Shown: piece by piece, positions 48,175 through 59,620 of the stretch
Position numbering within the stretch: position 1 is the stretch's first letter
Layout of the letters: each line of letters begins with the position of its first letter
Source of the DNA: Agrocybe praecox
Taxonomy: Eukaryota; Basidiomycota; Agaricomycetes; Agaricales; Agrocybaceae
Direction: 5' to 3'
Assembly (NCBI GenBank): GCA_964017145.1
Contig: OZ024843.1
Location: forward strand, 611,001-675,000
Length of the DNA: 64,000 bases
Made by a program: the position numbers and the translations under genes
The notes under the pieces: model-generated
What the model was told of the DNA's origin: nothing
Seen by the model: only the letters and a program-made list of their open reading frames with translations
The model's database searches: none

Positions 48175-48340
48175 TCAACAGAGAGCGAATATTCTCTTGC
48201 TCTCCCCCTGCGTACCCTTCAACAGAGTGAATAATCATTTGCTCTCCCCCTTGCGTACCCCTCGGCCGATACGTACCCCTCGACAGAGAGCGAATATTGT
48301 CTTGCTCTCCCCTCTGCGTACTCCTCAAATAATTCAAAAA
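48175..48340. repeat. minisatellite also found at 36.1 kb
   Basis: Three to four imperfect units of roughly 40 bases made of cagagagcgaatattctctt, gctctcccc and tgcgtaccc. Related units occur at 36120-36230 next to block D copy 3. It lies just upstream of the Zn2Cys6 gene, in its promoter. Confidence 0.6.
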
Positions 48341-48729
48341 GAATATACCTGGTTATAAAAGGTGACATTGAAATGAGCGGTAATGATACCCGCAGAATAC
48401 ACAGGCATACACACCGTCTTGATTAATCACTGATGCTCTGAGCAACCTCATAATGCGAACATAGAGCTCCTGTGGCTCTGGAAGGCTAGAGTCTTCCTGA
48501 TTAAAATCAGAGATAAGACAAAGTAACAAAGTAGAATCATATCTTTCAAACAGACCTTCTGAAGTACAGAGATCCAGTCAGTATCCTGTGATATCATAAC
48601 TGTTGGTGTTGAGTTGGTATGTGGTGCCGCCTTGATAGAAAGATTATGATGCATAAGCCCCGTGTACGTAATGAACAAACAACAAAGTACCAATTGCCAT
48701 AGCAGATCATTTATCTGTCTCGATGGATG

Positions 48730-50120
48730 CGGCATCTATCGAAAAATTGCACCATATTTATATAATGCTCAAATATTTATCAAATAAACAATTGCTTACC
48801 ATGACTCTTGACATATCTCTGGACTGCTGATGTGAATGCCCTGGAGAACTCCCAGATTCGCGTTGGTGGTTGGTGCTATTTTGAGTGTTAACGACTGACA
48901 TTGGAGGCCGATATTGGTCATCGGGAAATTCAAGGTGGTCCGAGCCAGTCCCAACTTCGAGAAATAGATTTTCATTCAGGGTAGTCCAGACATCCTCCCG
49001 AAAGCTTGCATTCAAAGTGCGAACAAATACGCACTGATTCTTCGACTGGAGTGGATCATGTAGCTCTGCATCTTCTTGCTGAGGGCCAGTTCTGCTATCC
49101 AAAGAGCCTGAATGCTGCCACCGATAGGAACGCGCCAATCCATCTTGCGGGTGAAACGTCAAGCGGACGGTGTTTAAAGAGCTAGAGAATGCGGCTACTC
49201 CCCAACGACTTGTCTTATCCCATCCAGTGACGAGGCGTATGTCTCCATTATCAACCTCAAAGCCTCGCTTAACGACAACATATCGGTACCATTGTCGAAT
49301 GTGTTCCCCAATATATTTTCTGAGGTTACGCAGGGCAATCAGGTCCTCTGAATGAGACCCGCGCGGTAGCGTAAGAATGGCTCCTTCTTCTGCGGAAGAT
49401 TCAAAGACCAGTTCACCGTTGTCTCTGAGAAAGAATCAGTAGAACGTCGTTATGTATCAAGTATTGTTCACGTACTCTTCTCTGGAAGCTATAACATTTT
49501 GACTGGCATACCAACTATTCGCCCCTTTCACATTCTCTTTCTCGATATCGTAGGGATCGATTTGGGGATGAAGCGGTACAAATCCTTCAGGAACGCCTTT
49601 GGCATTTATCGAATGATCTCTGGGGTAGTAGATGTTGAAAAAAAAATGAAAGCTCCCAGAAGGGAGCAATAAGCCCACATCGCCAATAGAGACGCCCTGC
49701 CGTTTATATTCTTCCGGATAACTATTTGGCTCGGGATGCCACAAAGGTGATCCACGTTCCTTGACAATCAAATTTCTCCAATAAACATGACAGCTTTTCT
49801 GGCTCAGATTGGGCCGCAGAGCCCTAGTGAAAATTGGTAGACTGGGTCGTGTCTCCAAGTAAGCTTCTCCCTGTCCCAGAGCTACTATCAGTATTCCAGG
49901 CGTTGATATGAGGACTGTGAAAGGAGTACCAAGGTATGTTCAGTTCTCTGAGACGTCGACGAGTGACTTTGGGAAGATTGCCCTTGAACAACACAAGACA
50001 GATGAAAGGTGTTGCGAAATCGTAACTACTTTATGAGTACTTACCTTGGAAAATGTTAACACTTTGCGCGTTGACAATCGCACCTCCCATTATGTCAAAA
50101 TCGCGTGATCCACTGAACAT
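48730..50120 (-). CDS. mushroom-specific protein of unknown function
   Basis: The minus-strand gene probably starts MFSGSRDFDIMGGAIVNAQS at 50120, an N-terminal pattern common in Agaricomycete proteins. A GTAAGT intron follows. The main exons run to 49476 and 49424-48800, joined by a GTACGT intron. Conserved-looking blocks are NLSQKSCHVYWRNL, LWHPEPNSYPEEYKRQGVSI, GDVGLLLPSGSFHFFFNIYY and IRQWYRYV, then LVTGWDKTSRWGVAAFSS. I recall proteins with this order from many mushroom genomes, without known function. The part near 48.73 kb encodes a short hydrophobic tail. The exact 5' exons between 49860 and 50120 are uncertain. Confidence 0.6.
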
Positions 50121-50682
50121 TTCGTTTCTGGGTCTGCGGAGATGTCGATTAAAGTGAATACACAACTCATAGGAAGTGCCGATTGTGGCGTACACATTTA
50201 TAAATTCCTCACGGCCTCTAAGTGTAGTCGCTTGCGTTGCCTGATAATTCCCCGCGTGAGACTGAAGGATGACGCTCAGTTTTTAGTGAGCTTACTGAGG
50301 TTATGTCTGCGTTTGGTCCTTCTTGACGCCTTACGGAAGGGTATAACTGTCCAAGGCATTATCTCAGAAACCCAGGGATGAAATGTTGCTTAATTATCAT
50401 GAGCCATACCTCTGCCGTCGAATCTTGCGTTCCTGCTCCCAACAGTTCCAGGGCCTGTTCATGATTCGTTGAGAATATAAAACATGGTGGTTTGTAATCT
50501 GGACGTTACTTGAGATAGTGGATTGGGGTTGGGGTTGGGGTCAGCCATTAGCGCGACGACCTGAGTGCTGAGCGGATAACAGGTTCTGTTATCGATCGAT
50601 GGCAAGAGTCAATCTGTCTATATATGCATGTCAAGGGTAAACCGACCTATTATGGTCGTTTTCAAAGCTATGCAGTGTGATA
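50121..50682. other. intergenic, nothing recognised
   Basis: No gene or repeat recognised apart from a small ttggggttggggttgggg tract at about 50524-50541. Confidence 0.4.
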
Positions 50683-50751
50683 ATCAATACATTCCGTTGA
50701 TTTACCTGAATATAATCAGTATATTCAGGTAAATCAACGGAACGTATTGAT
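50683..50751. repeat. near-perfect inverted repeat (hairpin)
   Basis: Two 32-base arms, atcaatacattccgttgatt... and its complement, separated by 5 bases (atcag) with a single mismatch. As RNA or single-stranded DNA it would form a very stable hairpin. Further imperfect palindromes follow at 50939-50959 and 51058-51125. Confidence 0.9.
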
Positions 50752-51174
50752 GGAAGGAAAGGGGACAAAAACGTTGCTCTTCCAAAACAGTCCTAAACTC
50801 GTAAAAGAAAAAAATGAAAAGAATTTAAGCATCCATGCATGACAGGCAACAGAAGAAAAGAACATGACGTATCGAAGGAATGAGTATGCAAAAAGGAAAA
50901 GAAGTATGTACGAGTTCCGCAAAGTTTTCAACTCGGATCCAGTCACAAGTTGTGACTGGGTCGCCGCCTTCCGCTTTGGGCCACTCCGGCGTCTTGACCA
51001 AGCGCTTGCCAAGCGCTTTATGCCTCATGTATCATGTTTCACCCATGCGCTCTGCACCGTGTTAATATAGGTTAAAATATGTGCTTCATGCATGAGGCGT
51101 GAAGCATATATTTCAACGTGTATTAAAACGGCACGCCGGGCGCGGTGTGCAATGAATGAAGTATGAGGCCTCAA

Positions 51175-51205
51175 GTACCGTTTGCGGCTGGGGTCAGGTC
51201 TGTAT
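51175..51205. repeat. left terminal inverted repeat, 31 bp
   Basis: Identical over 31 bases to the complement of 55386-55416 and preceded by the duplication TCAA. Confidence 0.9.
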
Positions 51206-51912
51206 ATGGTAAGAGATGTCAGTTTTGACAGGTGTTAGGGGACCTAATTGATGGGTTGGTACCCCTTCTCGCCATTTTTTATTGAGCGTGACAGCAATGC
51301 AAGGCTCAAGCAACTACTCGGCTCTCATGTTTTATACACTGTTCGGCAATCCGGCATACCCTCATTTGTTTGTCAGATATATCATGTGACGGGATCAACA
51401 GACTTTGATGGCATTTCGTCGAATTCCGATATTCACTATGTTACATGTTCTATCATCTTTTGCGTGCTCGCCCTCTCCGAGCCTCTCGTCTCATGAAATT
51501 CAGGTCGAATGGTGCCTAATCACTATCCTCCATCATTTCCTTCACTCGAGGCTCTAGCACAACGGGTCCAATACTCACTGAACAAACACATGTTCTCGAC
51601 TTCTCGACGGAAGTCAATATCTCCGTACGCACGTTGAATTACATGCTGGAGAATCAAGTCATCAGGATTCATGTAGCAGTACGTATAATTCTTCGAAACG
51701 AGTGTTCTTTTTACCTATATGGCGTACATTCCTCTTCGACGATGCAGATACTTGTTAGAAGTTGGAACACGGGGCACAATTCTAGAAGAATGGTACGAGG
51801 ACATGGTTTCTTGTACGGTAGGTGCAATCTATGTTGGTACTATATGTAATCTGACCTCACCGCTGTCCAGACTCCAGTGTTTCTTTCAACTCTTTCTCCC
51901 TTTGCACATCCA

Positions 51913-53254
51913 ATGTCCCACAATCGCAATCCTGAAGGGAAAAACCAACATGCCTCCATACGTACGCCAATTCCATGTCCATTCACTACCTTTTGATTAT
52001 TTATTGATTAATAATTATATTACAGCAAGTGCCGACGATGCCATCCTCGTTGGAGCGCTGACAACATATCACCGACAGGGCGTCTGCAGCAACGCTCAAA
52101 TTAAGCGCCGCCTTTACGCGGATTATAAGATTGACATGAGGTATGTGTGTACTTTGAAATCAATTATTATCGTCATACCTACTGATGTCATTTTTATTTT
52201 AGCGAGTCATCTGTAAAACGTCGCCGAACCGAACTCGGTCTCCTTGGTTCACGATCGAAACGTTCAACTCTAACGGAAAAAGACAAGGAGCAGATTGTTG
52301 TTCAGCAGTTGGAAAAGGACCTCGCAAAGGGACGTGGTATTGGAGTAACGAAGACGCATATTGCCTACGACCAAGGGGTTCATTTGACTCGGGATTTTAT
52401 ATCCAAGGTCATGCATATACACGACCCCGAAGGACTTCTTGAACGAGCACCTGGATTGTCAAAAGTGCGTCGGGACATAAAAGTCCCTCTTGGGGTTCAT
52501 GAACGATGGTCTGGGGATGGCCACGACAAGCTCTACAAGATTGGCTTTCCGATATGGGGAATCGTTGACGACGGATGTGGGGAATGGCTGGGTGGTTGGA
52601 TTGTTCCAAGTAATCGGCAGGGAAACACCATTGGATACTTGTATCTATGTCTTGTTGAGAAGTATAGAGGTACAGAAATTCGTCTACTTGTGTCCTGCCT
52701 AGCCGCTTAAGTTGTCCATTCAGGAATCCCACTTCAAACGAGTACTGATCATGGTTCGGAGACGACTCAGCTTTTCGGTATTGGAAACTCCCTTCGGTAA
52801 GTTTGAATCTTTTTAACTTGTATATTACTCATTTATTTTCGAAGCCAGATTTTTTTCTCTGAGTATGATCTCACACAGCTGCCAGCACATGTGTACCTTC
52901 AAAGTGTGCATAATATTTCTATTGAGCGGTCATGGCGGCATCTTCGTGTCGACTTCGGCGACAACGCCGTTTTGGAGTACCAAAAAGGCTTGTTTGATGG
53001 TGTATTCCGATCTGAGATTCCGTTACATGTGTACGCAAATTTCGTTGTGATTCTTGTGCCCTAACATTGCTTATTGTGTAATATTTAGGAAGTTGAGCAA
53101 GTGGTTGTGGGCGAAGGTTTTACAGCTCGAGTTGGATAGCTTTATGGCCAAGCGTAATGCCCACAAGTCTCGCAAAGATAACGAGAAGGTTGGTCCTTCT
53201 GGATGCTCTCGGGGCAGCTCGCCCAAGTGCAACTATTTGTCCAAGTGCAGTTAG
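51913..53254 (+). pseudogene. DDE integrase-type transposase, one-base frameshift
   Basis: Exons 51913-51961, 52026-52140, 52203-52669, 52724-52796, 52849-53030 and 53089-53254. The start MSHNRNPEGKNQHAS and the helix-turn-helix-like GVCSNAQIKRRLYADYKIDM...SSVKRRR lead into the core. Core motifs are HERWSGDGHDKLYKIGFPIW (first D), STDHGSETTQLFGIGNSLR (second D) and SVHNISIERSWRHLR (E), then the family block NAHKSRKDNEKVGPSG. At the exon 4/5 junction the phase fails by one base in a run of seven T (52850-52856), where eight would restore it. This is either a disabling deletion or a homopolymer read error. The protein also ends soon after VGPSG, whereas relatives as I recall them continue for about 100 residues. 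Confidence 0.82.
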
Positions 53255-54492
53255 GCAGTCGGAGACCACAACCCCTCGTCAAAGTGCAATTATGCGCAGT
53301 GCATTCAAAGATCCCCCGGTGGGGATGCCCTCTAAATTGGCTCCAGGTGCTTCAGTGCCTAGGTGGACAAGAGATATCGACCTCATTACCCTCTCTTTCT
53401 TCCGGACAGATGCATCGTACTCATTCGAAAATGGTTTAAAGGTTGATTTCGAAGTCAAATCAATTACCGATGAAATTAGGGTGGCCGTAAACTGTGTAGG
53501 AAAACAAGACGATGGATACATTGGGGAGGGTCTTACCAAACGGGGTATTTATGTGAGTGAATAATTATTTTTAATGTTCTGCGTTATTGAAGCTACTCTT
53601 AGGCACGGTTTATGGGACGTGAATATGTTCTTACTCAACCCATAAATAACGGCTTGACGGATGAGGAAGTTGAGAAAATGTTACGAGCCGAATATGCACT
53701 TCTATGCATAGGACATAAGCTGCAGCGGGAGTTTTCTCGCCATGCGCTAGAGGCCGGTGTTCTTAGTATTCCAAGTAGGTAATCCCTTCTCGAATATCAA
53801 CACATTGAACTCCTTTTTTGCCAGAGTTTTATTTCAATTTCAAAGGTTCCTTTATGGGCCGCTTCACTCGGGACTCGGGACACCATCTTACCCATAGCCC
53901 ATTTATTGCAACACCTTTGTTGCCTTGCGGTAATTTGGATCAAGGCATCCGCAAATTTACGGGAAACAATAAATTTGGAAAGCCGGAGGACCATCTTGCG
54001 AAGGCAGTACATGCATTTGCACATTTCACCGCTGTCTATACCAAAGGTTTCATTCTATTCTGTGACCTGCAAGGTAATAAGTATACCGATTCATGAATTT
54101 TGAAATGTGATCATCTCAACTCACACTTTTGTTTGAAGGAATGTTTGACCGCGACCGAGTCATGTGTTTAATCGATCCACAGGCCCATACGTAAGTGTCG
54201 ACTTGAATTATTCTCATGATATCTTATCCCGACATCTCAATTTATACCTACTACCTGCAGAAGCGCAGGTGTTGTGGCCCATAATAGCTGTGCTGAGTAC
54301 TGGGATGGCGGGCACTCAAAAATTAAGGAGCTACTTCAAGAACATGAGGTCGTATGCGTGGACAACTGGATTTGCAAGGCACTCGATTTACTCAATCCTA
54401 TCATAGAAGAAGTATCCGAAGACGACGTATTAAGCAAGAAGCGTGAGGATTCAAACCTCCAGAAGAGAAAGCAGGCAGACGTAGAGTCGTAA
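53157..54492 (+). CDS. alpha-kinase-domain protein inside the transposon
   Basis: Exons 53157-53552, 53603-53774, 53825-54073, 54139-54190 and 54261-54492 join to an open 366-residue protein. ATG 53157 lies inside the last integrase exon in another frame, and ATG 53292 is an alternative start. Kinase features in order are RWTRDIDLITLSFF, the YARFMGREYVLTQ strand and FIATPLLPCG, then IRKFTGNN, AFAHFTAVYTKGFILFCDLQ-G and CLIDPQAHT. A CVDNWICKAL stretch resembles the zinc-binding end of alpha-kinases (MHCK/EF2K type). Such Ser/Thr kinases are expanded in mushrooms. The C-terminal tail is charged. Sitting between the element's ends directly behind the integrase, it moves with the element. No inactivating change is seen, so it could be an active kinase. 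Confidence 0.85.
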
Positions 54493-54497
54493 CTTCA

Positions 54498-54842
54498 TTA
54501 TTGACTACCAACCCTTTGCTTGCCGTCGCTTTTATTGATAATTTTTTGGACTCTTTCTAATGTATTCTTGATGTAAACGTATGCAATTGGTATACAATCT
54601 GATTCTCTGAATGAATTGGCATTCATCGAATCATGCCCCGTTGTCTGGCTTCCACTATTCATCTTCAAAGCCGGCGGATCGAGCGACGAACTAGAATCAA
54701 ATTCGACTGTCTGCCCAGATGAAGCGGTATATATACCGAGTATTAGTACTTGACTCAAACCCAAGTCCCAGTCTCGGGTCAATTGTACTTCATTATGCAG
54801 GCCAACTCTCTTCCCTTGCTCAGTCCAGCGCCATATCTTGCT
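54498..54842 (-). CDS. possible third frame of the transposon
   Basis: A minus-strand frame, convergent with the kinase gene by a gap of five bases, with protein-like sequence (GLHNEVQLTRDWDLGLSQVL and CIPIAYVYIKNTLERVQKII). No ATG or upstream exon could be fixed and no family is recognised. A plus-strand frame over part of the same DNA (54750-54968) is equally long. Confidence 0.25.
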   Translation of the reverse strand, partial: SKIWRWTEQGKRVGLHNEVQLTRDWDLGLSQVLILGIYTASSGQTVEFDSSSSLDPPALKMNSGSQTTGHDSMNANSFRESDCIPIAYVYIKNTLERVQKIINKSDGKQRVGSQ

Positions 54843-55385
54843 TCAGTCTATAACCAGTCCATTGAGCAAGCATGGAAGACCATGTGGAAGAACTCTCAGA
54901 ACAAAACTACGACATATAAGCGCATCGAGACTCTTGAACCCACTGGAGGAGGAAACAGTGTATGTTAATTCCTGTCAGGCTTGTTTCAACCCGTAGACTA
55001 GCGGCTGACATTACTCTAAATGCTCAGCCTCACGGTCATCTCAAGAGGTTGCGAAACAAACCTCGTGAGTCACGCAGGACTCAGCTTCAACACACAAGTC
55101 GCACAATGTCCCACCGTTGAAACTTAATGGCACACGGCCCACGGACAACTTCACCGTACTACCTAGTCAGTAGATGATAAGTCTACTTTTTGATATGTAA
55201 AGTACTGTATGTTTGCCTCCAAAAACATACATGCATGAAGATATCTATGTTTGGCTGGAGACTTACTTAAGTTATACATAATAGTATATAATATACTTGA
55301 AAAGGTGAGCGTGTAATACGGTAGGTCACTGGTAGTCACACAAAAGAGGACCCCATCATTCAAAGAAGTCAACGTCTGATCTCGG

Positions 55386-55416
55386 ATACAGACCTGACCC
55401 CAGCCGCAAACGGTAC
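55386..55416. repeat. right terminal inverted repeat, 31 bp
   Basis: Complement of 51175-51205 and followed by the duplication TCAA. Confidence 0.9.
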
Positions 55417-55429
55417 TCAAGCTCAAGCT

Positions 55430-55960
55430 TCAAGGCCTCATGCACATGCTTCCCCAGCCCCGAAATCAGCGCTCAGCCCCAACACCAACCTCAGATACGC
55501 TCGCACACCCAAGCTTGGGTCGGGGAGGGCTTGATTGGGACTAAACATACTTACTACTATAGACAGATTACGATGCGTTCAATCAGTTTTGGACAAAAAT
55601 ATAGATTTCCCAACGGGCTGCATCGGTTCTGACTCTGGCTAGATCTTGACTTTTGGGCCATGTTCTTCACGCGGACGTTAGACTCTCTGTGACTCTTCTT
55701 CCGATCGCTCTTCCCCCTCGCCTGGATCTTCACGCTCACGGTTGGACTAGGTCCTCGCCTCAGGCCTCAGGCCTCAACGTCACGCGTCAATGTTGCAACA
55801 CCACCGACGACGACGACGACATTCGTCAGTCCGGGAATCTCTCTGTGCTCCGCGAAATTCGTCTTCGTCGTATTACTTACTCTTTGTCTTCATTATATTA
55901 TCTATGCTCGTCCCATCCTTCCTTCCGAGTCTATCTGCGCACGTTTCGTCGATACCAATT
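55430..55960. repeat. decayed copy of the membrane-protein 3' end plus block D
   Basis: 55440-55540 resembles the last codons of the 33509-34453 gene (ccaacaccaacctcag, then gggtcggggagggcttgatt). It continues into block D motifs (aaatatagatt, tctgactctggctagatctt, gttagactctctgtg, cctcgcctggatcttc). No reading frame survives, so it is a pseudogene-like relic. Confidence 0.65.
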
Positions 55961-56289
55961 CCTGAGATGGGGGACAAAAGGAAATTAGAACGACCCAAGG
56001 AGGCTGGTGAAGGGGAAAGGGAATGGTCGGTTTGATCGTCCTATATGTACTACTCAAGTACATATGCAGTATGTATCCGTTCATTTCCCTCCTCGCTGCG
56101 TTTACTCCCTACGTGGCATCTTCTCTTTTGACAAAGACAAAGTTCCTAGCTTGAAGATTGGAGGACGAAAGGAACTTGTGGGAGTAAGAGAGGCAGACAG
56201 CAGGAAACGTCGGAGGGATAGATAGATATACATCCTCTTAAGTACGCTGTGACCCCAAGTTCAGTTGAGAAGTAGCACCGCGCTAGTGC

Positions 56290-56700
56290 GTGTGAGGGTG
56301 AAGCTGTCAGTCGCGTTGTGTTAGGGGTGGATTTTTGGACCAAATGCCATAGGTCTAGTTGGATAAAATTCCGATAAAATTTTGATAAATTTGGGCTAGA
56401 ATTGGCCGTCCCGGGTGTCACGTATTGACGTTGATATCGGCGAACCCTTAGCTTGAGCTCATATGGGATCATGCATCATGGCTCGCGTTTAGGCAGTAGC
56501 AGTCTGTAGGTAGTCGTAGACCCGGGAAAAATGAGCTTGTCTCGCTTTAAGGTCATGGCGATCCCTCTCGTCCTGTATTACGCCCCTTCGTAGAAAGCTT
56601 CATGCGCGTCTTTTCTCAAAGCTATTTCCCGCTCTCCATCGCGTGACGCTGAGATAAATTTCTTTGCTGCCGGTCTGACAAAGTCAAATGTCTTCTTCAT
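56290..56700. repeat. inverted diverged copy of 32690-33030
   Basis: Anchors shared with the complement of 32690-33030 are gtcagtcgcgt, cacgtattgacgttgat, cccttagcttg, catggctcgcgtttaggcag, catggcgatccct and cccttcgtagaaag. About 90 extra bases lie at 56310-56405. Confidence 0.75.
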
Positions 56701-59620
56701 CTTTGCTTTCATTCCCTCTCATTCCCATTCCCGTTCTTGCCTTCCGTCTCGTTCCAATCTCGTCCTCTCCCCCTCTATTCGATCAATGTGAGCTCACCCG
56801 ACGCGCGTCACACAGCGTTGAAGGAGGAAGCGTGAAGGTTGTACGAAGGAATCCAAGGATTGCAGGGAAGAGAGGTAGTGAGGGAGGGACAGTGGGAGAA
56901 GGATTAATATTATACCGCCAGTGGTGCATGCGAGGGTGGAGACAAAGCGCATATATCTGTACCACATCTGCGAGTGTCGAACGTATTCATAATGATAGGA
57001 GGTAGAGGCAACGGTGTCAGAGCCAGGGGCGAAGGGAAGAGTCGATCGATCATGATGCAATCAGGACGAACTTGGGAGGTGCGTTTATCAAGTTATGATC
57101 GAGTCGGGTCAGGACCAGAAGTTTACTTAGGGGCTTGTTCGGTGTGTCAAGCGCTACGTACACCCGAGCGAGCTCGCATTGCGTCACACCACTAAAGCTA
57201 GACGTGCGCGTCATACATGCACATCCATACTTTGAACATTTTAGTGGAATATGCTACTGTACTATTTGGCCCGTTTTTTTACTCAGTACAACTTCTTACA
57301 GCCAATGGTGTCTAATGTGTCTTCCTTCAAGTTCTTTAGCTCATGATATGTCGTCCTATGAGAAAGAGGAACTGATGAGTTTAGTGCGGCATTCGCAACA
57401 AGAACTTGAACCGTATAAATGTCTGATGATTGCGCCGCCGCAATGCGTGTCAACCAGACGTCTGATCCTTCAGTCCCTCCTGCTTCTACCGATGATTACT
57501 CTAGATATACGCGATGGGATACGTGCACATAGAGCGGATGACTGCGGTATGTGTGACGTATAAAAAAACCTGCACCGACATCGTGCACTCACGCCTTTGG
57601 AGGTGGAACTTGAATGTTGGGAATGCCACCGCTAGCTACATACATACATATCTACTAACAGAGGCAATATTGAAATAGCACTGCAATTCAAGATGATCGC
57701 GGGTATTAATGCCAGTGCGGGTACTAGTAGAGGAGATGGTATAGGCGATAGGAATGAGAAAAGGCAGGGCATATATTCATGATTGACCACGGGCTTCTCA
57801 TATGCCTCCTTCTGGATCGAGTCCCAGATATGGTGGAGAGAGGTACGTGAAGGGGGAATAAAAGAAAAGGGACAAGTCGACATAGTGCCAATTTCCAGAG
57901 GTGGAAAAGATAAGATAAGATGCGGCCATCGCCGGGTCATCACGCGCACGCTTGAAATTATACCGGCCCCGGGGCACTGAGACGACTCGCACGATTCACA
58001 CCGCCCTTCATGTCTCTCTTCCCCCACCCATTCATCAATGTATTCACAGTGCACATCAACCATGCAACTCCAAAGCTAGTACACTCTCTACAACCACTGT
58101 TTGCTCCGTACCGTGCAAATGGTTGGGATTGGTATGAGTGGTCAGTCAAGACATGAAGTTTGCATAGGCTGGTGCGAATAGTTGGATATCCCCTTCACCC
58201 CATCGTCTTCCCTGTTTGTCTCTTCCTCGTTTCTCAAGCCTCTGCGTATCTAAGCGGCCGTTGTCCACTGCCATCACGATGCATCCACCAGCAGGTACCA
58301 CATGTGAGCTCATGCAAGACTAGATCGTACATACCCTCAAGATCTCCAGCAGAGAATTGCCATGCATGTACGTTGTGTGCATATTTTCTGCGGAAATTCA
58401 GGGATAGGCGGGTCGCATGGCCAGCCAGCCCATGATCATTCGAATTTCGAATCCGTTGCATGGCACACTTTCCCTCCCTTTACCTTCACACAACCTGCCG
58501 TCTAATATGCCAGATCTACCACTCTCATCTATCTTCGTACATCTCGAATACTTTTCTCTAGAGCTATGTACGTCGTATGGATGATGTTTCTGGGTGTTAT
58601 ATTCTCCAGTGGACGGCTGTTTGTGTGTATCTATCATTTCGCTCCAAGGGACCTGTTCAATTATTACTACTATCTCCTTTTGCGAAGGAGGGATTACGGT
58701 CTTGTGTCTAATGTGACCTGAGGTTGTATGTATGTATGTATGTGGACGGATGAAAGAGAGAAATTTAAAAAGACCCCTCCAGACGCGAGTATGTGTGTGT
58801 GTGGTGTACCTATCCATTCCGTGCACGCTTTGGGTTTAAAGGACGGCTATTCCGATTCATACGAAAAGAATGTTTATTCTATATCATCATAAAACTGTCA
58901 TTTTTATTGTTTGATCTACTTTGTCGTGACGCCTGCTACTTGAGTGTAAAGCAGAAGATAGGGGCTTTGTGTTATTTCCGTGGGCGTGGGCGCTTATCCG
59001 AGCGTGGGACGCGACCAGGATGGGACTATTGTGTTTCATGCGTGTACTGCTCTTCGTTTGTTGATTTCGACAGATAGCAGACAATATATATTATTCTCTG
59101 GTTCTGTTTTGGAATGAAGGTGCCACTTATTGGTGCTTATCGTGCTTATTGTGTGCTCGAATCTTCACAATAGTAGAATCTACCCGACTTACTCGACTTG
59201 TTATAAGACAATAGTATAACTATGATCAGGTTTGCTGTATCATGTACATCATTGTTCTAATTTAAATTTTATGAAGCTATTGTGTTGCCAAGGTTAAAAT
59301 GGTTGCGTCTGTGTCGTTGGAGATTTATCCATTCGCTCGGAATTAGTAGCCACTCGCTCTACATACATATCCACCATATCACTGTTCATCCATCCATTCT
59401 ACTCTACTCCAGATGCCGGTCCTTTTATTCTCCCCCTACTATACCACGCTACGGCAGCGCGCTAAACATATATTTCACGTCAAGATAACATCACAAGTTG
59501 ATTCATATGCATTCTCCACAGTCAGTGCTGAAGGCTCTGTTCAGCTTCGACAATGTGTGATCTAATGAGCGAGCACATCACAGTCCGCGGTCTGGAACAC
59601 GTTCTTGACTAATCGCACCA
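56701..59620. other. gene-poor region with short tandem repeats
   Basis: No supportable gene; several 60-140-codon frames lack motifs. Simple repeats include tatg/tgta units at about 58724-58743 and gtgtgt at about 58793-58801. Confidence 0.45.

Larger units (their letters stand above)
51175..55416. mobile_element. 4.2-kb integrase DNA transposon carrying an alpha-kinase gene
   Basis: Perfect 31-bp terminal inverted repeats at 51175-51205 and 55386-55416 begin GTACCGTTTGCGGCTGGGG. TCAA at 51171-51174 and 55417-55420 is a 4-bp target-site duplication, the length reported for Ginger-type integrase transposons. Inside are an integrase with one frameshift (51913-53254), an open alpha-kinase gene starting in an overlapping frame (53157-54492) and a possible minus-strand third frame (54498-54842). 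The element is unrelated in ends and target duplication to the one at 17768-25153. Confidence 0.88.

Noticed and set aside
54750..54968. Plus-strand frame with YNQSIEQAW, resembling the integrase HNISIER-W glutamate motif
   Set aside because: Only a short local resemblance; no upstream catalytic motifs, and a competing minus-strand frame exists.
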